Source: Ctenosaura bakeri | Taxonomy: Eukaryota; Chordata; Lepidosauria; Squamata; Iguanidae | Assembly (NCBI GenBank): GCA_948474755.1 | Contig: CAOLHI010002163.1 | Coordinates: forward strand, 186,001-250,000 | DNA length: 64,000 bases | Direction: 5' to 3' | In this document: positions 1 through 11,410 of the stretch, piece after piece | Position numbering within the stretch: position 1 is the first letter of the stretch | Layout of the letters: the number at the start of each line of letters is the position of its first letter | The notes under the pieces: model-generated | Told to the model about the DNA's origin: nothing | The model's input: the letters and a program-made list of their open reading frames with translations, nothing else | Database searches by the model: none | Translations under genes and position numbers: made by a program

Positions 1-1138
1 ATTTTGAGGTTGGTAGTTCAGTAGATGGCAGGAATGCTGTGGATGTAATTTGTTTGGATTTCAGCAAAGTATTTGATAAGGTCTCCCATAATGATTTGGA
101 TAGCAAACTGATCCATTAAGTGTTTCTGGAAAACCATGCTCAAAGAATCATTGTCAATGCCTGCACTTCAGACTGGAAGGAGGTTTCAAGTGGAGTGCCT
201 CAGGGTTCTATCCTAGGGCCACTATTCTTCAACATTCTTATCAAGAATTTAGGCAATAGGATAGAAGGAATCCTTATTGAGTTTGCAGATGACACAAAAC
301 TGGGAGGTTTCCCTTACACATTGGAAGATAGGAACAGAATTCAAAAGGACCTAGATAAACTAGGAAATAGGGCAGAAATTAATAAAATGAATTTCAATAG
401 AGACAAATGCAAAATTCTACATTTAAGCCACAAAAACCAAATGCACAGGTATAGGATGGGGGAAATGCATGGCTCAGCAATGCTACATATGAAAAGGACC
501 TTGGGATTATTGTTGATCATAAACTGAATGAGCCAGCAGCATGATGCTGTAGCAAAAAAGATGAATGCTATTTTAGCCTGCATTCATAGAAGCATAGTTT
601 CCAAGTTGAGAGAAGTAACAGTCCCACTATACACTGCACTAGTCAGGCCTCATCTGGAGTACTGTGTTCAGTTCCAGGTGCCTCATTTTAAAAGGCTGGA
701 GCAGGTTCAGAGAAGGGCAATGAGGATAAGTGGTGTGGAGAACAAAACATATGAGGAAAGTTTAAAGGAGCTGGGGATGTTCAGCTTGGTGAAGAGAAGA
801 CTGGGGTGTGTGTGACATGATTGTACACTTTAAACACTTCAAAGGCTGTGACAGGGAGCATGGGACAAGCTTCTTGTCTGCTGCCCCAGGGACTAGGACC
901 AGGTCTAATGATTTGAACTTACAGGAGAGTAGACTTGACTTGAACATTACAAAAAACTTCTTGATATAAGAGCAGTTTGGCAATGGAACCAATTACTTAG
1001 AGGCTCTTTTTCTTGATATCTTCAAAAAGAGGCTGAAAAGCTGTCTGCTGGGTATGCTTTAACCAGAGATCCTTCACTGAGCAGGGGGTTGGACCTGAAT
1101 GGCCCATAGGGCCCTTCCAATTCTGTGATTCTATTACT
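1..1138 (+). mobile_element. CR1/L2-like LINE, 3' part of reverse transcriptase plus 3' end
   Basis: A non-LTR retrotransposon fragment, 5'-truncated by the window edge. Translation shows a DFSK-FDKV block at the left edge, GVPQGSILGPLFF, then the catalytic box as FADDTKLGG near 285-305, and further on [10 protein letters not shown] near 645-675. The frame is broken between 527 and 528 and again after 815, so it is dead. The 3' end near 1,090-1,138 carries the GGCCC-CCTTCCAA-TTCTGTGATTCTA tail typical of CR1/L2-clade LINEs. The clade is recognised from these motifs; the exact family is not assigned. Confidence 0.8.
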
Positions 1139-1207
1139 CTACTACTATGACACTGTTCCTTATCCAGTTCCTGGAGTATGCCATCTCCTAAAGGTGATCA
1201 AAGCTGA

Positions 1208-1242
1208 GTGCTCGCTTCGGCAGCACATATACTAAAAAAAAT
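1208..1242 (+). pseudogene. Truncated U6 snRNA retrocopy with 16-bp target-site duplication
   Basis: The first 30 bases match the 5' end of U6 snRNA (GTGCTCGCTTCGGCAGCACA and on through ATATACTAAAA). They are followed by AAAAT instead of the rest of U6. The insert is flanked by perfect direct repeats of AGGTGATCAAAGCTGA at 1,192-1,207 and 1,243-1,258. A duplication of that length plus an A-rich 3' end is the signature of LINE-machinery retroposition. The copy stops at U6 position 30, so it cannot be a working snRNA gene, and no upstream snRNA promoter is seen. Confidence 0.9.
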
Positions 1243-2111
1243 AGGTGATCAAAGCTGACTTTGTGAATACATTTGTGTAATGAGTACTATGTATACCTAA
1301 AATTAGTCTCTCAGTATGGAAAATGCATTTATTAAGATATTTTAATTCAACGGTCTAAAGTTTTTAAAAAATATGTTCATAGGAAGTTTGCTCCATAAGT
1401 TTGCAAAGGGGAATGTTAACAGTCAAGCATGCAGTATGTACTTTAAGAAACTGAACATAGGCATCAAGACTTGAACAGAACTCTGCAGTGCTAGTTTGCA
1501 CTCCTATATATCATCCACTTATGGTCTGAATGTTTACATATACTGACTTTAACTGTTGCAAAACTGTTATTTTATTACCATAGTCCCAAAATGTGCTGTT
1601 AATTTTATCAAAGAGGGACAAATTAATTGCAATTAAATAAAAAATAATAATAAGCATGGAGTTAATTCTTTCTTTCTCACTTAAACACTGAGCTGAAAAT
1701 CATGCTTAGAACATATTAATTCACAATGCTAAAAATGACAGAAAGAAGCTTGATCATACTAGTAATGTTTGCTTTAGTTCAGTTTTTAATAATGAACTGC
1801 TGCAACGTAACAATATATCCAATAGTAATATATCTTGAGATTATAAACTCATTACGTGGGATTAAATCTCACGGAGCTCAGTGGAATTTCTTTTGAGTAG
1901 ACAAATATAGGATTACACTATAAATATTCAATTGTTATCTTCCTTTCATAAGAAACTTTCCATCAGTGTTTATTTATTTATTTGATGTTGTTGACTACTA
2001 TAGTTGGTGGAATATTTCAGATTATTATCAAGGAAAAACAGTCCCTTCTACATACTGAATTCACAAAGATGGGACAGGACTACTTCACAAATAATCAGAA
2101 TTATTATTTGT

Positions 2112-2500
2112 AAGAGCATAAGAAGAGCCATGCTGGATCAGACCAAAGGACAATTTAGTTCAGAATTCAGTCTACAAAGAGATCAGCCAGTTGCTAGAGG
2201 AAGCCTATAATGATGACATGAACAGAAGAGCCTCTTGCTGCTTATGCTCTCCAGCATCTACCCTATAGAGACAAGCTACTTCTAGTACTGGAAGAACTAT
2301 ATATGCATCATGGCTAGTCCATGTAGCCAGTAGCCATGAAAGCAGTGGTCCCATCTGTTGTTAAAATTGTTCAGGCTGGTAGTCATCACTTCATCTTGTG
2401 GTTGTGAATTCCATAGTTTAACTATGTGCTGTAGTGAAGAAGTACTTCCTTTATCTGACTTAAATCCCCACCATTCACCTTCAGTGGATAACCCCAAGTT
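2112..2500 (-). mobile_element. CR1-like LINE 3' fragment
   Basis: The minus strand reads as a LINE 3' end. A degraded coding piece (SLQHIVKLWNSQPQDEVMTT, then LNNFNNRWD) is followed near 2,112-2,160 by the tail with TTTGGTCTGATCCAGCATGG and CTCTTCTTATG. That tail is common at the 3' end of reptilian CR1-like elements. It is heavily truncated and not coding. Confidence 0.65.
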
Positions 2501-3115
2501 CAAGTTTTATGAAACAAAAGCTTCTCCTTATATGTTTTTCTATTTTTGTCCTTTGAACATTCACATAAAAGCACTAGTCAAACCATATTTCCAACATAAT
2601 GCTTTTCATTTTAAAAATCCCAATGGAGCTCATCATAAAACACAAAACAATGACTAAAAGGCTAAAGCTATAAAGCAGAAAAATCCATAAATCCATTATT
2701 AAAAACAGGGTAGCTGACAGAGTTAACAATTACGAAAATGAACAGGAAATGCCTGGGTAACAGGCAGCAAGTCAGTTGATGGCAGAAACATCCAACACTG
2801 CCAGCTTGCAGTCCAATGACCTGCACTGGATTGTGTGCAGAGAGGCAGTGCTTGTTACTCCTACAAAACACAAGCCATGTGAAGAATAAGCACATAGAAC
2901 TACTAGGATCAAATTTAGTAAGATCACAGGAATTCAGCTATTGTATTTCAGCCCAACTAAATATTATGATGAACATGTTGGGAGTACCTCCAACTTCCAG
3001 AAATTGACAGCAGCCAACTTGACCCTCTTCTGTGACCCATGATCTCTATGACACTTGGTGTGAAGAAAGAGTTACATCTCCTCTCCTTGAAGCCAATAAA
3101 ACTCCTCTTGATTAT

Positions 3116-3430
3116 AATTTAGATAAGAGCCACTGGATTGAATAATAATGACTGAAACTCCCTTGGCTGTTTCACCTTGAGACGTCCATCACTGGGTTAA
3201 ACATGATGCTAATTGCATTTGGATTGATTAATTTCTCTCACTCCTGTCTATTCGAATAATGCTTAACAAAATAATCACAGTACCCAGAGCCAAATCTTCT
3301 CCGTCAAAGGAATGAAGCCATCAGAACCAGCAGAGATGAAAGAAATGAAGATGACCCGTAATTACTGCTACGGTGATATCATTACCATATTATAGAAAAT
3401 GAGTGTGGTGAAGGGGGAAAGAGGGGGCTG
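3116..3430. promoter_or_regulatory. Candidate conserved non-coding block rich in homeodomain cores
   Basis: No repeat signature or ORF is visible, and base composition is more balanced than its surroundings. Homeodomain-type cores are dense: GCTAATTGCATTTGG and GATTGATTAATT near 3,210-3,235, and CCGTAATTACTG near 3,355-3,370. In other vertebrates LIN52 is followed by the retinal homeobox gene VSX2, so a long last LIN52 intron is a plausible place for VSX2 enhancers. This is inference from motif density and expected neighbours only; no alignment was possible. Confidence 0.2.
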
Positions 3431-6189
3431 CGATTATTATTTATTTTTTAATGGAACCTTACATCCCAAGAATGCAGATCTGACATATTAGAGCATGTAG
3501 ATCTACAGGACTGCAGTCTGAGACTGGAGGAGGCATTTCATCTATTAAATTGCAAACTGTGAGGTGGCATTAGTCACTGTGCCCTTTTGTTGCAGTAGCT
3601 CTTCATATCTGAATAGCATTTAAAATCTCTATGGCATTAAGATACCCAATGGAGAAACTGTCATTAACCCTAATACTGAAGACACCTTTAAATTTTTGTG
3701 GTCTTGTTCAGAAGTTGTGACTGTCAAATCTAGCTATTATGAAAGGAAAGCTTCTGTTGAAGGCACAATTATTCCCAATACACTAATCTAAATCAATATA
3801 TAAACTGCTAAGTAAATCAGGTTATATATTCATTTCCCAGCAATACTGTAAGTAAATTAAATGGTTTATTACCATGGCTGCAAATAAGGGCTGGTATATA
3901 CTATATTTAGAGGAATCTGAATTAGGATCAGAAAGCAATGCCTTTGGCCTAGTCCCTTTTCCTTGTAATACCCTCTTGGTAGAGAAACTACATAGCTTGG
4001 CAATTGTGTACAATAGTCAGCCACCTGGACTCTGACATTCTAATTGTAGTTTATACAGTTCATTTTTTTTCAAGGCTAGCTATGTCTGCCCCCTAGTTTC
4101 AAGCTGAGGAGAAAAAGTAGGAAACATACCACTAAAATTTTTTATTCTGGCATAAAGCTAGATGTGCATGCACACAAAAATCACATCCAAAACAAGTCAT
4201 TATCAAAGACAATGGGTTAAATTATCAGGGCAGTTACCTATACAAATTACTGTATATTTAAAGCTAGGAAGAAGACAGGCTGCAAACATACCCAACCCTT
4301 TTGGTAACAAATTAATAACCATCACTATAATGTTAGTATGTGAACAACATTTCACTCTGTAATGAGATCACTATCATATAGATGCATCACATGTTTCCTT
4401 GTAATTATTTACCAAGATGTCTTCACCCAGAGTGATTTAATGAAATATTCTACTATTTTATCATTGCTTTATTGTTTTATTGACTGGTTTTATTGTACAC
4501 TTGTAATTTTTACTACTGTAACCCACTTTGTGCTTTTTTAAAAAACAATAGTATAAAATTTTATTATTTAAATAAAAATCCCTTATCAATAATGATCCTT
4601 TCCATATAGTTTTCACCATAATCTATCAATGCTTCACCACTGCATTTGCTAATGCAGAAGCCATCTTGTTTAGGGGCCAGTGTTCCTGACTCATCAGGAC
4701 TGATGATTCACAACTCATTTCCACCTCAGACATTTCTGTTACTGTGCAGTAGCCCCTCAAAGTCCAGATTATTGCTGCTTATAAAACAACTAGGACGCAA
4801 AGGCTCTCATCTCTAACGACGGATAGAAGAGCAGGGGAAGAGGAGTTCTCATTGCTAATTGAAACATAGTGAGGGGCAAAACAACTCTGCCTTTAAAGCA
4901 AATAGATCCTTTTTTGAAGGATATACATACACCTATACTGGCTATGAAAAGAGCTCCTTCAAGAAATCACAAAGGACCCTTCTCCTCTTGGAACAAAAAA
5001 TTGTTTAAATGCAGGCCTCAGCAGATATTATCAGAGAAAGATTTCAGAGATGACAAGACAGAGGAATGCTGCTTCGAGAATACTCAAGTAAAATCTCGCA
5101 TTTATATCTGTCCTAACACTTCTCACCACCCACTTCTTAAAAGCAGTCCCATTCAATACAAGGTTACAGAATATGACATATATTTTGGAAGAAAGGGAAA
5201 TAGACATGCAGTACCCCCAGTGCTCAGCCACCTTTTCCCACTTAATGTTCACTGTGTGCTTTTTTCTTTTTCTCAACCGAAGGAGTGCCATGACCAGCAG
5301 CCTCTATAGCTCACTATTGTGTTTCCTTGGGTGTAAGGACAGGGAAGGCAAACTGTGGCCTGTGGGCCACATGAAGCTCTTAGACCCCACTTTTGTAGCC
5401 CTTCAAGCTCCCCATAGTTGTCAATGCCTCCCAAATCCCTCCATTAAAAAAATACTCTCAGTATGATTTTTATCCCATGTTTGCCACCAAACTATACAGA
5501 AAGTCCTCCCAAACATGTGAAAATACCCCCAGAATCCTGCAGTACCCCCAAATACCTTTGTTTCTTCTGCAGTCCCTCTCAAGGTGGCAATAGAAAGTGA
5601 TGGGACATTATCTCCTGCCATCATTTTGAGAGACACTGCAGAGGAAAAGAGAGGATTGAACGACTTTGAGCTTGCTGAGGAGGACTCAGCCCACGGGGGA
5701 TCTAGATGAGGAAAACTGTCCCTGGCCCCCATTCACTTGCCCACTCCTGGTGAGTGCCCTGGTGCATACTAAGCTGCTTTTACATACACATTCAGATATT
5801 AAATTTCTCTTTGATGTACCCACAGTCGGATTCTATCACCTCGTTCCACAAGCAACCTTTTCACTGTAATTTACATACCAAGAATCCAAACTACAAAGGT
5901 GAAAGTGGTATGCATAGTCTTCACCTTCTGTTTCCTATCCATGGAAGCATGGCATTATGTTATGGTCGTTCCAGTCTTGGGATGGAAATGGCACAACTGG
6001 GAGTGTGGGTGGAAGATTAAATAGACAGCCAGCTGCCCTCTCAAGTGTAATTTCTAACCCCATAATACCCCAAGATAGGAGGCAAATTGCATGTGATGCT
6101 ATGTAAAATGGTAAAAAATGGGGCTTTATATTATCTGAATTGTTTTATGCAGAATGCTATGGCAGCCAGATGAAAGATATGTTGGATTA

Positions 6190-6660
6190 AAAATGTGGTG
6201 ACATTTGCCCCAGTTGAAAATACATTTGAAGAGCATGTCATGGGACACCTGGGGAATGACTGGGCAAAGTATGACTCATTCCCTAGGGGACACGGAGTAA
6301 AGAGCTGGGTCATGATGGTGAAATCATGACAAGTGGTTGCATCAGCCAAAAGGCCCTGAGTGATGACATGGAAGCAGGTGTATATAAAAGAGGAGCTGGA
6401 ATGCTTTCTCTCTCTCTGACTCTCTGCATTTCGTATCTCTGCATCCCATCACTCTGCTCCTGAAACTCTGATGCTGAATCTCTGCCTGTGGATCTGCATA
6501 TCCTGTGTACAGATCTACATACTGCAACTTTGAAGATTAAAGCCTCCAGGTATTTTGGATGACAAACTCTGTGTCTGTGAGTTTACTAACCAGTGGGTAG
6601 AGGGGTCAGAGCTGATGCTGTAGTTGTACTCTGCTGACACGCTTGTTGCTGTTTTGGAAG
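6190..6660 (+). mobile_element. Possible solo LTR
   Basis: The stretch has LTR-like order: a TATA-type box (GTATATAAAAGAGG near 6,380), a pyrimidine-rich run of CTCT/TCTG units, then an ATTAAA signal near 6,537 followed by a GT-rich segment. There is no coding sequence on either side. Terminal TG/CA and a target duplication could not be fixed, so the borders are approximate. An unrelated 5' gene fragment is an alternative. Confidence 0.3.
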
Positions 6661-9611
6661 CTCTGGTATGTTATGCTTGCCTCTGGGATACTTTTTGTCC
6701 AGAGAGCAGTGGTTCCAGGGAGTATTTTGTGCTGGTGCTGTAAATCAACCTCCAGTCAAGATATAAGTTAAAACTATTTAGACACTATGTAGAAGAAACA
6801 AGTAGATAAGGATATGCAAGTCCTGTATACTGATTAACAGAAGCTTTCACAGACACTGACTTCAAGTTTTCAAATATACTTCCAGAATTATGAGGCACAG
6901 GGACCTGTTCTTACAGAAATTTGAAAAAGGAGATTCTCAAGAACACAGTGGCACTGCACTCTGTCATGATATAAAAAAGCTAAGAATTCAGCATCTCATA
7001 AGGCCTATTCAGACCTATACAGTTTTACAGCAGTAAGTGTTATTGTAAAAAGACATTAGAAAAATAATAAAGCTTAGTCTACTAAATCCAAAAAGATAAG
7101 CTTCACATTCTGTGGGACAATGAGCGTATCTGTTAAAAAGCCAAACGACAGTTTGGCCTGCTACACAGAAACACCCGGGCACTTTCAACTGGGATTTCCA
7201 CTGAATGACGTTCACTGTAGGTTAATAATTAGTTTTTAGCATAAGAGTCTAGTGTTGTCGTTGTCTCCCCATGAAAGAGAAACAGGCTGAGCAATTTTTA
7301 GATTATATGTTCTGATAAGACACAGACTCTTCTGACTCTCCATATGCAATGCAGGCCACCTGCTCAATGACGCTGCCACAGAAGACAGTCATGGAAATGT
7401 CTAATAATAGTGTTCAAAGCCTGAGCTGAATTTACATCCTATAACAAAGTAAAATCTTATAGACCAAATCACATCAAAAAATGCAAACTAAAAACAATCC
7501 TTTTGTTTCATATTTAGTAACTATTACTAAAATGTAGGAAACATATTAAAAGAAGTTCCAAACACTGTTAGTTGCAAACTGTACAGAAAAATTGATCAGC
7601 CAGACTGAATGAATGAATTACCCATAAAACCACAAAAATAAATTGCCCATAAAAACTTCAAAGAAACTTTTGAGTGACCATCACCAACATACACCCCAGC
7701 TGGAAAAGAACATAGAAGGAAGGAAATGGGCCCAAGCTAGACATTTTTTCTGCTGGTGTCTTATTTCATGTGCTTTATTCAGCTCCCTGAAGAGTCTGGA
7801 AAAGTTATTTCTTGGACTATAACTCTCAGAATCCCTTAATCAGCATTGTCACTAGCTGGGAATTTTAGGAGATGTTATCAAAAAGGTAACTTTTCCAAGG
7901 TCTGGTCCCATCATACAAAAGTGGTAGGGTTTCACAATAGCAGCGAAGAGAAAGATCCGCAAGAAAGTAGTAGAGAAGTTTTTTTTAAAAAAAAGCTAGT
8001 ATGAAATATGACCAAGAGAAGATACCATTTGGGATGTAGAGCTAATTGTTAATTTGAAATGATGAGTATAGATATAAATCTGGGAACACCTGGAAAAAAC
8101 ATTTTCACCCCAATTCATTTCTACTTGGATTTTTTTTTAAAGGTATCACATACCTTATTTTCAGAGATGGATATATTCAGAGAAAACAAATATGCCATTT
8201 TAAAATTTTGTTAATTAAAATAACTCACTAGCCTAGTGGTTTATGTAGATGTCAGACCTTCTGTAACCACCACATACAAAGCTTGAGGCATTACTGGGTA
8301 AGTAATTTTTCCACAGAGCCTTCAGGTATCTCCACGTACTGCTTTCATCTACAGGGCCCTCAAACACTTCAAACAGTTCAGGGCTGAGAACTCCTGGAAA
8401 GGGGCAGGTAAATGAGTGGGCAAAAGGGAAGGTTGAATAAAGAAGAGGGAGAAAAAGAAAAGATGAATATAGAAGTATGGAAAGATTACAGAAAGATAGT
8501 ACAGAAGAAAAGGGAAAGATCATTGGGGAAGGGAGACTAAGTGATTTCTAATCCATTCAAAACTGGTATTTCTATTAGTTATCTATATAAGATTATATAT
8601 ACCACCTACCACTCCAAATCAAGAAAACGGGGAATATCCTGCCCAGAGGAATAGAATCTAAAAACAACTAGTAAAAAGGAAATGGAAGGCAACATAAGAA
8701 AGGGCATCAAATAAAAGGAAAACAAAAACAAAAAATAAGAATTGTTGGCATTTGAATAAACAGAGAAGCAGCAGACAGACAAGAGAGAATTCCACAGAAT
8801 GGGGTATTCAACTGTGGCCCTCCACTTGTTTATGGTCCATAATTCCTCACCACTGGTTATGTTGATAAGGACTGAAAGGCATTATAGGCTCAAACCATCT
8901 GGAAAAGTACAACTGTCTTCCCTTGCCACTAAAGAAATATAAGAGGTGAAAAAAGGAGATGGTAATAGATGGAATGGACAACTTCTTTCTCTGTAAGTTT
9001 TCTATAAGTCTATAAGTTTTCATTAGAGAGAGGAGACACAAAAACTGGGAAAGAAAATTGCAGAGAAGAGAGGGAAAAAGAGAACATAAACACTTGTAAA
9101 CAAAAGTTCACATGTAATATTTTGGGGCTAATGAAGAGGAGTCAGAATATGAGCAAAATAACAGCACAGAAAACCAGATGAGCAGAGCAGCAGAAACACA
9201 AAACATAAAGGAGCAGCTGGAGAAGGGAAATGGGGAGGCTGGAGAGGGGAAATGGAGAGGCTGGAGAGAAGGTGCCTGGCACCTTCAGGAGGGAAAGAAT
9301 AAGAAATTGTCAGATAGTTAAGCACTCTTAAATTCACTGACTGCAGAGGGCTTAAGCAAGTTGAATTATAGCAAAATATTTTAGAAGCAAAAGTAAGACA
9401 GAAGAGAATGGACTTTCAAATCATTCACCATCCAGGTGGGAACTTCTGACCATATATTTTGCCCTACAACAACCATCAGCACCAAAACAATTGGAGTACC
9501 AAAGGCTCATCAGTCCTGATTTATCAATTAGAAGCCAAATGAGAATAAGAAGATCCAAACTACAAATGCCAATACAAACCCTGAGGTAGTGTCATCTAGG
9601 AGGTTATGTAT

Positions 9612-9812
9612 GTAAAGTTGTCTGTCTACATATGGCAACTCCATGGATTTCATGGGGTTTTCTTAGGCAAGGAATACTCAAGAGGAGATTTGCCAGTTTT
9701 GAAATATAGCCTACAGCACTTTGTATTAATTGGTGGTCTCCCATCCAAGTACTAAGCAGGGTTGACCTTGTTTCGCTTCCAAAATCAAATGGTATACAGT
9801 ACCTTAAGGGAC
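9612..9812 (-). mobile_element. SINE with 5S rRNA-derived head
   Basis: On the plus strand, 9,735-9,800 contains GGTCTCCCATCCAAGTACTA and then CAGGGTTGACC and GCTTCC. These are the complement of the 5S rRNA internal control region, whose sense form is TAGTACTTGGATGGGAGACC. The body toward 9,612 (TGGCAACTCCATGGATTTC, GGGGTTTTCTTAGGCAAGG) matches squamate SINE bodies as I remember them. 5S-headed SINEs have been described from lizards, which fits the host call. Confidence 0.65.
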
Positions 9813-9994
9813 ATAAGTGTGGCCAGATTCTCTCTATCCAGGAAGGGACACAGAAAGATGGTACATCCCATTGACTGCTATACAGGTCTCCAGTAATGTC
9901 ATGTAAACTTGATTGTTCACAGTCACAGATCAGGTTCCAGTAACAAGGCTGCAATTTTTAGCAACCACGGATAGTAGATTTGATCCTTTATATT

Positions 9995-10130
9995 AGGGCA
10001 GAGGTGAGCAAAGAGCAGCACTCCATATGTTGTTGGACTACAACTCCCATCAACCCCTGTCAGGATAGCCAATGGTAGAAGGAGTTGCAGCCACAAACAT
10101 CTGGAGGGCCACAGTTTGCCCATCTCTGCA
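9995..10130. mobile_element. hAT-like MITE, common squamate type
   Basis: The termini GCAGAGGTGAGCAAA and TTTGCCCATCTCTGC are inverted copies. Between them lie GTTGTTGGACTACAACTCCC and ATCTGGAGGGCCACAG, the body of a very common reptilian MITE. An 8-bp target duplication is not convincing here. Decayed fragments of the same family are seen near 8,805-8,925, 13,405-13,510 and 27,465-27,600. Confidence 0.6.
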
Positions 10131-10175
10131 TTAAGAAGAGTACAACAGTTCTATGATACACAGTTTCTGTATATT

Positions 10176-10400
10176 GTTGTTGTTGGGTGCCTTCAAGTTG
10201 TTTCTGACTTATGGACACCGTAAGTTGAACCTATCACAGGGTTTTCTGGACAAGATTTGTTCAGAGCAGGTTTGCCTTTGTCCTCCTCTGAGGCTGAGAA
10301 TGTGTGGCTTTCCCAAGGTCACTAAGTAGGTTTCCATGGCTAAGCGGGGATTCAAACCCTGGTCTCCAGAATCTTAGTCAAACACTCAAACAACTACTTC
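10176..10400 (-). mobile_element. tRNA-headed MIR-like SINE
   Basis: On the minus strand a tRNA-like head with a B box (GGTTTGAATCC form) is followed by CCATGGAAACC and CTTGGG-AAG-CACA-TCTCAGCCTCAG, the core shared with MIR/CORE-SINEs. The tail then ends in an ACAACAACA repeat near 10,180. The copy is nearly full length. Confidence 0.75.
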
Positions 10401-11029
10401 ATCCTTTTCTGTATATTACCTCTGTTAATAACACCAGATTCATGTCTCCTCCTATGTCAGATCCAAATATCTGGAAAAATATGTTAAACTGATGAAAGAA
10501 GATCCTATTTATTACACTACGTAATCTTGGTTTGAACTATAACTCAGAGTTGAATCACTTAATGATTATATCAAAATAGACTAACTTGGTTCCTGCTGGT
10601 TCTCCAACTCCTTAAAAGACATTGGTTTGTATTATCATAAAAATGAAGTTCAGTCAAAAGGTTTCTAAAAAAGGAGAGTGCAACAGCATCCTAGGCACTC
10701 CCTCTGAGAAAATGAGATTGGAACTAAACTGAACATCACTTTGTGCATACTCCTGCACTCAAGTAAGACTTGCCTTTTCCCATATAAACAGCAGCCAGGA
10801 AAAACAAAAATCTGAAGTGTTCCAGAAGGAAAAAATACCAAGTTGTTGAATTAAAAGAACTGATACCCTTCCATACAAGCCTTCCTAGCATTTGACATCT
10901 TCAGGGGAGGCCTTTCTCTCAGAACTCACAATCTCACAAGTAAGTCTGTAGGAAGACAAAGGAAACCTTCTCCACAGCTGCTTCCAGGCTCTAGAATTCC
11001 CTTCAAAGAGGCTAGACTAGCCCTCTCCT

Positions 11030-11410
11030 TGCTCTCCTTTATTGTGAGAGGAAGACATTTTCAAATTCTGGCAGACCGTTGGGAACTGATTTATAAGGGA
11101 AAGCCTTTTAAAAGTTTGCTCTACTGTTTTAAACTTTTCTCTTTTTAATGGGTATGTTTCAAATAGTTTTAAATTCTATGTTTTGATGTTGTGTGCCTTA
11201 AAGTCATTTCTGACTTATGGCAACCCTAAGGCAACCCTATCATGAAGTTTTCTGGGAATGAGAGTGTGTGTACATGGTTTAATTACATTCTAACAATAAT
11301 TTTTTGTACTGTATTGTCTTTACCTGTATGTGTTTTGCCTGTATCTGTTTTTAATTTCTGTAAGCCACCTTGAGCCTCTGTTCTGAGGAAAGTAAGCAGG
11401 ATACAAATAT
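11030..11410 (+). mobile_element. L2-like LINE 3' tail, interrupted by a SINE fragment
   Basis: The 3' end shows the usual squamate LINE tail: TGTAAGCCACCTTGAGCCTC followed by GGAAAGTAAGCAGGATACAAATA. Upstream is a T-rich 3' UTR. A MIR-like SINE fragment in minus orientation (11,183-11,275, with GTGTGCCTTAAAGTCATTTC) sits inside it, so the LINE was there first. Confidence 0.6.

Noticed and set aside
1208..1242. Functional U6 snRNA gene
   Set aside because: Only the first 30 bases exist, with a retroposition-type duplication and no proximal sequence element or TATA box upstream.
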